A stretch of 64,000 nucleotides of DNA from Bin87 sp965204395 (GTDB lineage: Bacteria; Chloroflexota; Dehalococcoidia; Lucifugimonadales; UBA3495), in the NCBI GenBank assembly GCA_965204395.1, contig OZ241987.1:3782001-3846000 (forward strand), written 5' to 3'. Below, piece after piece: positions 17,360 through 25,416 of the stretch. The notes under the pieces are model-generated. The model did not search any database and was not told the origin of the DNA. It saw only the letters and a list, made by a program, of their open reading frames with translations. The first letter of the stretch is position 1. Every line of letters starts with the position of its first letter. The translations under genes and the position numbers were made by a program.

Positions 17360-17862
17360 TGTCAGAGCAACCCGGCGGACCAAGAATCGCGACCTGTTAC
17401 TGGCACCCGACCGTTTCCACCGGGCTGTCCTGTAGTCAGTGTCAGCGACCAATCTGTACCGAGTGCATGGTGCAGGTCCCGGTGGGAATCCGCTGCCGTG
17501 AGTGCGGACGCGCCCAACCCCTGCCGACTTTCGACGTTCGGCCTGCCAATTATGCCAGAGCGGTGGTAGTCGCCGCCGTTATCGGGATAGCTGGGGTTGT
17601 TCTCACTGTGCTGTTGGCGCTGTATCTTGGCGGGCTCGCCTTGGTGATAATGCCTTTGGGGGTGGGCTACATTACCGGAGAGATTATCAGCAGGGTAGTG
17701 AACTTAAAGCGCAGCCGGGGCTTGATGTACATCGCCGGTGGCACGGTTGTTATCACCGTGCTCATCTCACTGTTCTTGCTGGACTTCCGACTGCTGGGAT
17801 TGTGGGGTCTCCTGGCCACGGTGGGTGGCGTATTGATCGCCATCGCGCGCGTTCGCCTGTAG
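17359..17862 (+). CDS. B-box-type zinc-finger membrane protein
   Basis: 167 residues starting at the ATG that overlaps the plsY stop. The N-terminus has ATCYWHP, LSCSQCQRPICTECM and GIRCRECG, a Cys/His array that should bind two zinc ions. This domain is found fused to rhomboid or other membrane domains. Three hydrophobic segments follow (about residues 60-85, 88-110 and 120-160). There are no rhomboid catalytic residues, so it is not a protease. The function is unknown. Confidence 0.75.
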   Translation: MSEQPGGPRIATCYWHPTVSTGLSCSQCQRPICTECMVQVPVGIRCRECGRAQPLPTFDVRPANYARAVVVAAVIGIAGVVLTVLLALYLGGLALVIMPLGVGYITGEIISRVVNLKRSRGLMYIAGGTVVITVLISLFLLDFRLLGLWGLLATVGGVLIAIARVRL

Positions 17863-17948
17863 CATTAGCGCCTTATTTATGGCTCGTGCGTTACCGTCGG
17901 GCTTGCTTCACTCTTCCGAGACAGACCATTCCCCAACGCTGCCCTTCA

Positions 17949-18452
17949 CTAGGTGGGATCTGACTCCCCTCTGCTGATTTCGCCATACGAAATCCACAGG
18001 CGGCCTACGGTGTCCCTCGCGACGCTGATTCCGAAACCGCGTCGTCTCAGATAGTCCCACATTTTCTGCCGGAACGATGCGTAGGACATGTCACCACGCT
18101 CCAGCCATCGTTCGGCTTGTCGCTCGCCGGCCCGGTATGCGTTTGCGGGTTCATCCAATCCCTCCAGGGTCGTATCGATAATATTTTCTGCGACCCCCTT
18201 GGCCCGTAGCTCCCGCCGTAACGCGAATGCCCCCCGTGGCCGTCGTCGGTTCCGGCTGTCCCTCCATCGACGGGCGAAGTCCTCATCGTCCAGGTACCCG
18301 TACCGCTTGAGCGACTCCAGCACTTGTTCAACGACGGGTTGGGAGAACTCCTTCCCAACCCGTCGGCGTACTTCGGTAATGGACCTTTGCCGGAAACTGA
18401 CGTACCGCAGGGCCACCTGTAGTGCCCGGGCATAGTCGTCAGAAGGGTGCAT
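17949..18452 (-). CDS. recX: RecA regulatory protein RecX
   Basis: RecX caps or dissociates RecA filaments. The 167-residue protein has the three-helix repeats typical of the family: ALRYVSFRQRSITEVRRRV, LKRYGYLDDEDFARRWRDSR, RGAFALRRELRAKGV and the C-terminal LRRRGFGISVARDTV. Its ATG overlaps the recA stop by one base (TGATG), so translation is coupled to recA. Confidence 0.92.
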   Translation of the reverse strand: MHPSDDYARALQVALRYVSFRQRSITEVRRRVGKEFSQPVVEQVLESLKRYGYLDDEDFARRWRDSRNRRRPRGAFALRRELRAKGVAENIIDTTLEGLDEPANAYRAGERQAERWLERGDMSYASFRQKMWDYLRRRGFGISVARDTVGRLWISYGEISRGESDPT

Positions 18453-19567
18453 CAGTTCAGACTTACTCCCCCGGCGCCGGCGATGTACGGTGCACCGCCT
18501 TCCACCGAGGTTGCTCCGTGCCCGTTGGAAACCTCATCGGTCGTGGGGTCCTCCGGCACCTCTTCTCCCCGGATCAACGCTTCGATTGTGCCGGAGATGT
18601 CCGGGTGCTCATTAAGGAATGATTTGGAGTTTTCCCTGCCCTGTCCCAGTCGCGTATCTCCGTAGGAATAGAACGAACCTGCTTTCTTGATGATGCCCTG
18701 GTTCACTCCTATGTCCAGCAGGTCGCCCATCTTGCTGATGCCCTGGTTGAACATAATGTCAAACTCGGCTACCCGGAATGGCGCTGCCACCTTATTTTTA
18801 ACAATGCGCGCCCTTACCCTGTTGCCGATGATCTCAGACCCCTGCTTCAGCGATTCGGTCCTGCGCAAGTCGATCCTGACGGAACTGTAAAATTTCAATG
18901 CCCTCCCGCCAGGGGTGACCTCGGGACTGCCGTATGTAACGCCGATTTTTTCTCGAATCTGGTTGATGAACACCACCGCAGTCCGAGACCGATTGATGGT
19001 GGCTGTGAGTTTGCGCAGCGCTTGCGACATCAATCTGGCTTGCATCCCTACGTGCACATCCCCCATGTCGCCTTCTATCTCGGCTTGGGGCACCAACGCC
19101 GCCACGCTGTCTATCACGACGGAATCGACCGCGCCGCTGCTTACCAGCTTTTCGGTAATGTCCAACGCTTGCTCTGCGGAATCCGGTTGGGAGATCAACA
19201 GGTTGTCCAAGTCCAGGCCACAGTTGGCTGCGTATTGCGGGTCCAACGCGTGCTCGGCGTCGATGTAGGCCGCCAATCCGCCCTGCCGCTGCGTTTCGGT
19301 CATGATGTGAATCGCCAGGGTGGATTTGCCTGCCGATTCGCCGCCATAGATCTCCGTCACCCTGCCCCTCGGCAAACCTCCCACGCCCAGGGCCAAGTCC
19401 AGGGACAAGGAACCCGTCGGAATGGCGTTGGTAATGAGGTGGGCCACCTGGTCGTCTCCCCGCATCACCGCGCCTTTGCCGTGGTCTTTCTCGATACGGC
19501 CGAGGGCGATTTCCAGAGCCGCCAGTTTGTCTTTGTCCAGATTCAGGGTTTCCGGGTTGATAGCCAT
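18452..19567 (-). CDS. recA: Recombinase RecA
   Basis: RecA forms the ATP-dependent strand-exchange filament and triggers the SOS response. It has 371 residues from the ATG at 19567 (MAINPETLNLDKDK). Motifs are Walker A YGGESAGKSTLAIH, IDAEHALDPQYA, VVIDSVAALVPQAEIEGDMGD, FINQIREKIGVTYGSPE with the L2 region, and the acidic-poor C-terminal tail. A start 22 codons upstream lies upstream of the predicted -10 and is rejected. GAGG is 8 nt before the chosen ATG. Confidence 0.95.
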   Translation of the reverse strand: MAINPETLNLDKDKLAALEIALGRIEKDHGKGAVMRGDDQVAHLITNAIPTGSLSLDLALGVGGLPRGRVTEIYGGESAGKSTLAIHIMTETQRQGGLAAYIDAEHALDPQYAANCGLDLDNLLISQPDSAEQALDITEKLVSSGAVDSVVIDSVAALVPQAEIEGDMGDVHVGMQARLMSQALRKLTATINRSRTAVVFINQIREKIGVTYGSPEVTPGGRALKFYSSVRIDLRRTESLKQGSEIIGNRVRARIVKNKVAAPFRVAEFDIMFNQGISKMGDLLDIGVNQGIIKKAGSFYSYGDTRLGQGRENSKSFLNEHPDISGTIEALIRGEEVPEDPTTDEVSNGHGATSVEGGAPYIAGAGGVSLN

Positions 19568-19604
19568 TTCAAACCTCACACGCAACTGCACTATTTCTGG
19601 GACA

Positions 19605-19633
19605 ATCCTAGCACGTGCGTTCCGATAATGCAA
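19605..19633 (-). promoter_or_regulatory. recA promoter with a LexA-like site between -35 and -10
   Basis: On the minus strand TTGCAT (19628-19633), 17 nt, TAGGAT (19605-19610). The spacer holds GAACGCACGTGC (19611-19622), close to the Gram-positive LexA box GAAC-N4-GTTC with one changed base. No gene is seen in the remaining bases up to 19893. Confidence 0.6.
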
Positions 19634-19893
19634 CAGTTTTCGGTCAAATATTCGTACAAAATCCGATGAGCGACTCTACGCCCGGATTGACCGACGAGAC
19701 GGCGTTGGCGTTTCCAAAATAAATGGGCCGCAGGGGAGCAAGTTATCACGGCCCAGTTCAGGTCTTGAATGCACCCCTGTTGTCCGCAACTCTTTCGCCG
19801 CCCGCATACGATTGGTAGGAGGCATACGAGACCATGTCGCGACACAGCGGAGCGCAATTGGTTTGAGGGCTCACGGCCCCCACGCTAAAAGTC

Positions 19894-20124
19894 TCAATAA
19901 CCGCCCTCGAACCCGATCGTTACCGCTCCGTTTTCCACGATTATCGGCGTGATGCGTTCACCGCCCGAAAGCTCCAGGAGCGCCGGAATTTGGTCCGGTT
20001 GTTTGGAAACGTCGATCTCCGTATACGCCACCCTTTGCCGCCGGTAATGCATCTTCGCCTGCGCGGAAAACGGGCAATCCGGATGGGTATAAAGGATGAT
20101 TTCGGTTTGCTCTGCGGTGGTCAA
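19894..20124 (-). CDS. Glutaredoxin-like protein
   Basis: 76 residues with a thioredoxin fold: EIILYTHPDCPFSAQAKMHY, then the cis-Pro segment ERITPIIVENG and C-terminal GFEGGY. The active site reads CPFS, so it is monothiol-like with Ser at the second position. The start is TTG at 20124, with AGGAG seven nt upstream; the longer open frame has no ribosome binding site. It is isolated between recA and moxR. It probably handles glutathione-type or bacillithiol-like mixed disulfides. Confidence 0.8.
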   Translation of the reverse strand: MTTAEQTEIILYTHPDCPFSAQAKMHYRRQRVAYTEIDVSKQPDQIPALLELSGGERITPIIVENGAVTIGFEGGY

Positions 20125-20524
20125 AATATTCTCCTGTGCGGTCTTTGGGTACCTTTTCCGGGAAGTTCCCCAATTGTACGTAGGCAGGTCACATTGCGCA
20201 ACGCTCAAGCATTGCCGGGCGTCACAGGATGGCCTCAAACATCGTTTGGGACCCGGCGCGCCTCACCACTCTAACGGATCGAATCACTGAAGGTGTGCGG
20301 TGCCTTCAGTGCTCCAGGATTGAAATCGAACCTTCCTCTGGTGTCAAAGGCCATGCGTAAATCCGGTGGGCATGGGCCAGCAACGACTTCGAACCCCGGG
20401 CAGTCGATCTGTGACCAGCCGGATTATCTTCAACAGCGGGAACGAGAGGCCAGAGAATGTAAAGAAGGTCGAATCTGAATTCGTGCGCCGGAGCAATGAT
20501 CCTGGCCTGTGGCCGGTAACCAGG
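20125..20524. other. Intergenic stretch with one stem-loop
   Basis: No gene is supported. A perfect 9-bp stem CACTGAAGG/CCTTCAGTG lies at 20285-20311. A tRNA-like TTCGAAC segment near 20390 does not fold into a tRNA. Confidence 0.5.
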
Positions 20525-21478
20525 TCATATCGGCACGGGTTGCTGCTCGAGCAAATCCGCGATCACTGACTCTTGCGTGCGTTCTCGCAGCCGCGCCATG
20601 CTTTTGAGTATGATTCTGTGGGCCAAAGCCGGCTGCGCCATCGTTTTTATATCGTCCGGCGTGACGTACTCTTGCCCTCTGACCGCGGCGAGGGCTTGGG
20701 CTCCTCGGTAAAGGCCCAACGTTGCTCGCGGACTTGCGCCAAGTTCTACGTCCGCGTGGTCTCGGGTGGACCGTACCAACTGGACCAAGTACGTTCTGAG
20801 CACCGGGCTGATGTACACCTGGCGTACCATGGCCTGGATCCTAAGTACCTCGTCAGCGGATGCCACCGGCTTTAGTTCGCCGAGCGGATCGGCGTCTTCG
20901 AACCGTTCCACCATGGACTCCTCGTCGTTTTCCGAGGGATAGCCCAAGCTTAGCCTAAGCAAAAACCGATCGATCTGGGCTTCGGGCAGCGGGAACGTAC
21001 CCTCCAGTTCAATGGGGTTTTGGGTTGCCACGACCATGAACGGCGCCGGCAATCGAACGGTGTCCTGGTCCACGGTGACTTGTCGCTCTGCCATTGCCTC
21101 GAGGAGGGCGGACTGGGTTCGAGGGGTGGCCCGGTTGATTTCATCGGCGAGAACCACTTGAGAGACAACCGGACCCGGTCGATATTCGAACTGCCCATTC
21201 TGCTGGTTGTAGTAGTTGATTCCCGTAATGTCCGAAGGCATCAGGTCCGGGGTGAACTGGATGCGTCGGAACTCGCAATCCAGCGAATACGCCAATGACC
21301 TGGCCAGGGTTGTCTTGCCAATGCCCGGTACGTCCTCCACCAGAATGTGTCCGGCGCTGAACAGTGCGGCCAACGTGAACTCGATGACCTCAGATTTCCC
21401 GACAATCGTCCGTTGGATGTTGTCGCGTATGGCGGCCGCCGTGTCGGCGACATGTTGCGTTTGCGCCGCGGTGATCAA
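20525..21478 (-). CDS. MoxR-family AAA+ ATPase
   Basis: A 317-residue MoxR ATPase, a chaperone-like AAA+ protein that assembles or activates metal- or membrane-linked complexes. Walker A is EDVPGIGKTTLARSLA (about residue 50), Walker B VVLADEINRATPRTQSA, sensor-1 VVATQNPIELEGTFPLPEAQ, and the C-terminal lid has SPRATLGLYRGAQA. The TTG at 21478 overlaps the upstream stop (TTGA). The usual DUF58/VWA partners are not in the window. Confidence 0.87.
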   Translation of the reverse strand: MITAAQTQHVADTAAAIRDNIQRTIVGKSEVIEFTLAALFSAGHILVEDVPGIGKTTLARSLAYSLDCEFRRIQFTPDLMPSDITGINYYNQQNGQFEYRPGPVVSQVVLADEINRATPRTQSALLEAMAERQVTVDQDTVRLPAPFMVVATQNPIELEGTFPLPEAQIDRFLLRLSLGYPSENDEESMVERFEDADPLGELKPVASADEVLRIQAMVRQVYISPVLRTYLVQLVRSTRDHADVELGASPRATLGLYRGAQALAAVRGQEYVTPDDIKTMAQPALAHRIILKSMARLRERTQESVIADLLEQQPVPI

Positions 21479-22203
21479 TACGTCACCCGTCCGGTCGTTT
21501 CAGGTTCTCCAGATAAGTAGGTTTCCACTTCACTGAGGTCCTTGAATGAGTCAACGCTGCGCCAGAATCTGTCGCTCTGAACTGCCGACATTCGTCCCGA
21601 GGTGGCTAACTCCGGAAAGGTAGTCGTCTCGTGGTCGCCTTCGTCGGGCAACAATCTTGCTATCGCCGGATTCAGCACGTAGATCCCACCGTTGATCTCG
21701 TATGGAAGCGTTGCTTTTTCGCGAAACTGGCGTACTTTGCCAGTGGGATCCGAGTCAACAATGCCGTACGGACTGACCATCGGCACCGTTAAGATGGTGG
21801 CCATGTGAGAAGGATTCGTGGCCGTTCTCTGGTTGAAATCCCGCACCAATTGGCGCAAGTCCGTTTGAGTGATCACGTCGCCATTGGTGGCGATGACTGG
21901 GCCATCGACGTCAGATAGCCCGTCCAAGCCCTTCTTTATCGCTCCGCCCCGGCCCAACGGAGTATCTTCATAGGAATATTGCGCCCGAATCCCGAAACTA
22001 GTGCCGTCTCTGAAGTATTCCTCGACCAGATGACCGAGGTAACCCACCAGGAACACCACATCGGTTACGCCGGATGATCGCAACCAGCTCACCTGGTGAG
22101 CTACTATCGGCTTGCCGGCCACCGGTACCATCGGTTTGGGTATCGTTTCCGTAAGGGGACGCAATCGTTCCCCCTTCCCGCCGGCCAGAATCAGAGCGTA
22201 CAT
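21475..22203 (-). CDS. Sugar-phosphate nucleotidyltransferase (mannose-1-P guanylyltransferase-like)
   Basis: 242 residues from the ATG at 22203 (MYALILAGGKGERLRPLT), which gives the standard nucleotide-binding N-terminus. The sugar-phosphate domain shows IPKPMVPVAGKPI, DTPLGRGGAIKKGL and NGDVI, with the second metal/sugar region EINGGIYVLNP. It makes an NDP-sugar; the nucleotide and sugar cannot be decided from sequence. It is translationally coupled to the MoxR gene. Confidence 0.85.
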   Translation of the reverse strand: MYALILAGGKGERLRPLTETIPKPMVPVAGKPIVAHQVSWLRSSGVTDVVFLVGYLGHLVEEYFRDGTSFGIRAQYSYEDTPLGRGGAIKKGLDGLSDVDGPVIATNGDVITQTDLRQLVRDFNQRTATNPSHMATILTVPMVSPYGIVDSDPTGKVRQFREKATLPYEINGGIYVLNPAIARLLPDEGDHETTTFPELATSGRMSAVQSDRFWRSVDSFKDLSEVETYLSGEPETTGRVTY

Positions 22204-22245
22204 GGTAGGCGGTATCCTACCGCTGGCCCATCGGCAGGTCAACAA

Positions 22246-22278
22246 AAAGCCACCGCCCGGCGTAAAGGTGGTGGCTTT
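22246..22278 (-). terminator. Terminator of the dctQM transcript
   Basis: AAAGCCACC (22246-22254) pairs with GGTGGCTTT (22270-22278). On the minus strand the stem is followed by TTTTTGTTG, a good intrinsic terminator 34 nt after the permease stop. Confidence 0.8.
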
Positions 22279-22311
22279 CGTTCACGTTTCGCGCTGACCT
22301 GCACAGACGCG

Positions 22312-23994
22312 CTAATTGTAAGCCCGCGGTCTGAACTCAGACGAGCAATATCTAACGCTTTCCCAGAAACCGGCGGCCTCACGTTCAACATTGACCGTTT
22401 GCAGGAAGTCCCGGCTCGGGTCGTCGTAAATGATGCACGGCGCCCAGAGAGCGATGTCAGGGAACGCGAACAATAGTGCTATCACCAGGGCCATGCAGCC
22501 CATGAATGGTAATACCCCTATGTACACGTCCGTAATCGTACTTTCTCGTAACGCCTCCTGCGCCGCCGCCGTTTGCTCTGCCATTTGTTGGTCAACGTCC
22601 TGTCTCACCCCGTGCAGGATGTAAAGGTTGATCCCTTCCGGGGGACTGATCAGGGCGGCCTCGACCAGGATCACCATGATGATGCCGAACCAGATCAAAT
22701 CGACGCCGACTGCTTCCAGCGACGGGGTAAGGATCGGGATCGTGGTCACCAGCATGGCGAAACTCTCCATGAAAGTTCCCAGCAGCAGGTAGAAAAATAC
22801 GAGGATGATCACGAATTGCAGCGCGTTGAGATTCAGGCCCGTGATCCACTCGGAAATATCTTGGGATATACCCAAGCGGGCGAACGCGAAGCTCAGCGTG
22901 AACGCAGCCATGACGATCAGCATGATCATCGACGACGTGCGTACCGTCGATATGATGGCGTCCAGGAGCATAATCCGAATGCCGCGGGAGGCAGCTCCCC
23001 AATCTGTGTAGACTCCCAGCGGCTTTTTGAACAGTTCGTTGGCTATGGCCACCACAAGCGCGCCGAATACGCCCAGCGCTGCTGCTTCCGTAGGGGTTGC
23101 CCATCCGGTGTAGATCGAACCCAGAACCACCATTATGATGATCAGGACCGGAACGATCGCCAACAAACCAACGGTGGCTTCCTTTATCATCCGTAGCCAT
23201 TCGGACGTCGCCTCTCCGTAAGAAAGGGTGGAACGTCCCCGTCTGTAAGCGGCTCGTTCCACAGGATCGGAGAGCGCTATTTCCGTTGCCTGTTCTCGCC
23301 TCAGTTCTTCACCTTGCTCATCGGTGTAACGCCTGATGCCGAGCCCGTTGAACCAAGCGCGGTACAGCCTCCGGACCTCGTCATCCATAGGCGCCGTCCG
23401 GGGCAGGATCACTGAGGTAACGACCATCATCAGGATCATCGTGAATGCCAGCAAAAACCCGGGCAAGAATCCGCCCATGTACAGCCGCCCGATGGATTCC
23501 TCCACGAGCACTCCATAGATGATCAATCCGATACTGGGGGGAATCAAAATTCCGAGCGTTCCGCCTGCCGCCAGGGACCCGATCACCAACCGCTCGCTGT
23601 AACCGCGTTGCCGGAACGAGGGCAACGATACTCGGCTGATGGTGGCGGAGGTCGCGACGCTGGATCCGGAGCACGCCGCAAACACGGCGCACGAAGCGAT
23701 GTTGGTGTGCAGCAAGCCGCCGGGCAGGAAAACCAGCCAACGGGACAACGCTCCATACATCCGCTCTCCCATTCCGGAGCGGAGCATCAATTCGCCCATG
23801 AGCAGGAACAGCGGGACGGCCACCAGGATGAAGTTGGTGTTGCTTTCCCAGGCTTTGTTCCCAAGGATGTTCCAAAGCGGAGCATCCGAAAACGCCTGCA
23901 TCATCACCAGCGAAAGCACGCCCAAGGCGCCGGCTACATACAAGCCAATCAGGAAGAAAACTCCCATCATGCTGAACGCGGTGATGATTGCCAT
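22312..23994 (-). CDS. dctM: TRAP transporter large permease (DctM type)
   Basis: The large subunit moves substrate with a sodium gradient. It has 560 residues, against about 425 for standard DctM. Typical motifs include VAVPLFLLMGELMLRSGM, ACSGSSVATSATISRVSLP, GTLGILIPPSIGLIIYG, GWATPTEAAALGVFGA and LVEAALISPPEGINLYIL. The extra length is a charged loop at about residues 200-265 and an extended C-terminus with two Cys. GGAGG lies 10 nt before the ATG. It follows DctQ by 84 nt. Confidence 0.9.
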   Translation of the reverse strand: MAIITAFSMMGVFFLIGLYVAGALGVLSLVMMQAFSDAPLWNILGNKAWESNTNFILVAVPLFLLMGELMLRSGMGERMYGALSRWLVFLPGGLLHTNIASCAVFAACSGSSVATSATISRVSLPSFRQRGYSERLVIGSLAAGGTLGILIPPSIGLIIYGVLVEESIGRLYMGGFLPGFLLAFTMILMMVVTSVILPRTAPMDDEVRRLYRAWFNGLGIRRYTDEQGEELRREQATEIALSDPVERAAYRRGRSTLSYGEATSEWLRMIKEATVGLLAIVPVLIIIMVVLGSIYTGWATPTEAAALGVFGALVVAIANELFKKPLGVYTDWGAASRGIRIMLLDAIISTVRTSSMIMLIVMAAFTLSFAFARLGISQDISEWITGLNLNALQFVIILVFFYLLLGTFMESFAMLVTTIPILTPSLEAVGVDLIWFGIIMVILVEAALISPPEGINLYILHGVRQDVDQQMAEQTAAAQEALRESTITDVYIGVLPFMGCMALVIALLFAFPDIALWAPCIIYDDPSRDFLQTVNVEREAAGFWESVRYCSSEFRPRAYN

Positions 23995-24078
23995 TTTCTG
24001 CAGTCCTCCGGAGAGTTACCGTAGGTCGAAAATAGGGTGCTTTGCTATGGATTCACTGGGGCTAGAGGAGGCCGAGTT

Positions 24079-24819
24079 CTACACGCCGGAAGCCGCTTCC
24101 TCGACGATCTCGACGTTGGGCGCAAGCTCGGCCACGTCTCCACCTGAATTCTTGTGCCAGACCTCTAGCACCCCGCGTACTATCATGCTGAGCATCCACT
24201 CGAACGAGGTAAATGCCAGCATGGTGAACCCGACTGCCACGATTATCTGGAATGCCCAAAGTTCTGGCAAAAAATTTGCAATCAGGTATGTGTTGGCTAA
24301 AGCAGGCTCACACCCGAGGGCAAGTTTGTCGGGATTGTCTTCTCCGAGCAAGTTCATCACGAAACGGTCAGTGCCGCTAGAAGACACATCCGGCGCGTTA
24401 CGAATACAGTACGATTTGAGGACTTCTTTCCATGCATACCAAGCCGTGATAAGTCCGAAGAACCCTACCGAGCCCAACGCCAACCAGTCGGCAACCGATC
24501 GCATATAAGGGTGAATACGCGAGAACAGAGGTAGCAAAACGTCGATGCGGACGTGAGAACCGGTGCGCAGGGAATAAGAGAACGCCCATGTTCCGGCGAA
24601 CGCCAGGATATACCCGCCTATCAACTCCTGGTTTCCCAGCACAGGACCGCCAAGCTTGCGGACGATCACCTGGTAAGTGATGTATATCCCCAACAGGAGC
24701 AACAAAGAGCCGCAGATGTAACCGAATATTCGGTATACAAAGTCCAGCCACCCGTCGATCCTGTAAATCAACCGGGTTATGCTGACGGGTGCGGATGTTG
24801 ACGTGGGTTGGGTAGTCAA
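24079..24819 (-). CDS. dctQ: TRAP transporter small permease (DctQ type)
   Basis: Four membrane helices around IYRIFGYICGSLLLLLGIYI, NQELIGGYILAFAGTWAFSY, the motif GSHVRIDVLLP and the C-terminal IIVAVGFTMLAFTSF. At 246 residues it is longer than the usual 160-200 because of a loop with two Cys between helices 3 and 4. I start at TTG 24819 (LTTQPTSTSA) with GGAGG six nt upstream; the longer frame lacks a site. It is driven by the promoter at 24933-24961. Confidence 0.87.
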   Translation of the reverse strand: MTTQPTSTSAPVSITRLIYRIDGWLDFVYRIFGYICGSLLLLLGIYITYQVIVRKLGGPVLGNQELIGGYILAFAGTWAFSYSLRTGSHVRIDVLLPLFSRIHPYMRSVADWLALGSVGFFGLITAWYAWKEVLKSYCIRNAPDVSSSGTDRFVMNLLGEDNPDKLALGCEPALANTYLIANFLPELWAFQIIVAVGFTMLAFTSFEWMLSMIVRGVLEVWHKNSGGDVAELAPNVEIVEEAASGV

Positions 24820-24932
24820 CTGGCGCCTCCAGGGAAGGTATTCGGGAGCGGCGAAACACACGCCTGCGGTTTATTTTCCGTCGTTTCCGTGGGCGAGAGA
24901 TTGGAACTGACCCGCCAGTTTTGCAAGTGCGG

Positions 24933-24961
24933 ACTATATTTGCCGGACAGATAAATGTCAA
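24933..24961 (-). promoter_or_regulatory. Strong promoter of dctQM
   Basis: On the minus strand TTGACA (24956-24961), a 17-nt spacer and TATAGT (24933-24938), about 110 nt upstream of the dctQ start. Confidence 0.8.
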
Positions 24962-25088
24962 CCAAACAGGTCACGGTCGCTACTGCCGCATCGTCCATCC
25001 GTCCGGCAATGAGTTTTCGGGTCTCGGCGAGGCCAAAGTGCGGGCTAGTTGACGTTCTCCGCCTGACCGGCAGCGCCGACCCTGACAC

Positions 25089-25178
25089 CTATAACGCTAT
25101 CAACATGCAGAGAGTTGCAGCTAAAAGATATTTGCCAATGCCGATGCGGGACACCGTCTCTTCGATGCGAATCTTCAT
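25089..25178 (-). CDS. 29-residue putative membrane microprotein
   Basis: An ATG at 25178 preceded by AGGAGG starts MKIRIEETVSRIGIGKYLLA and ends with ATLCMLIAL, a charged N-terminus followed by a 13-residue hydrophobic stretch. It has its own TTGACA-17-TAGACT promoter 78 nt upstream. Between the binding-protein genes and dctQM, it could be an accessory TRAP subunit, a leader peptide or a regulatory microprotein. No known family is recognised. Confidence 0.55.
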   Translation of the reverse strand: MKIRIEETVSRIGIGKYLLAATLCMLIAL

Positions 25179-25255
25179 ACCCCCTCCTGTCGATCCAGCA
25201 TTCAAAAAGGGCGAACTTTAGGGTCCCGGTACGTTGTTTTTGCAACGATTTTGCG

Positions 25256-25284
25256 AGTCTATGGCAAGCAGTTATCCTTGTCAA
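25256..25284 (-). promoter_or_regulatory. Promoter of the 29-codon ORF
   Basis: On the minus strand TTGACA (25279-25284), 17 nt, TAGACT (25256-25261). The predicted leader before the small ORF is about 70 nt. Confidence 0.75.
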
Positions 25285-25363
25285 ACGGAAAACAAATCCA
25301 GATAAATGTTGTGACCAATAGAGGTTGGACCATAAGTCGATCAGGTTTCGTTAACTAATGAAT

Positions 25364-25389
25364 TGAGGGCAGTCGTCAAACCGCCCTCA
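25364..25389 (-). terminator. Stem-loop after the second TRAP binding protein
   Basis: TGAGGGC (25364-25370) pairs with GCCCTCA (25383-25389), 28 nt after the stop codon at 25417. The following minus-strand sequence is only weakly T-rich. Confidence 0.5.
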
Positions 25390-25416
25390 GAATTGCGAAA
25401 GTCGATGTCCTGCGTC

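Noticed and set aside
20355..20425. Possible tRNA with TTCGAAC and matching AATCCGG/CCGGATT ends
   Set aside because: No D-arm, anticodon arm or T-arm can be folded in either direction.
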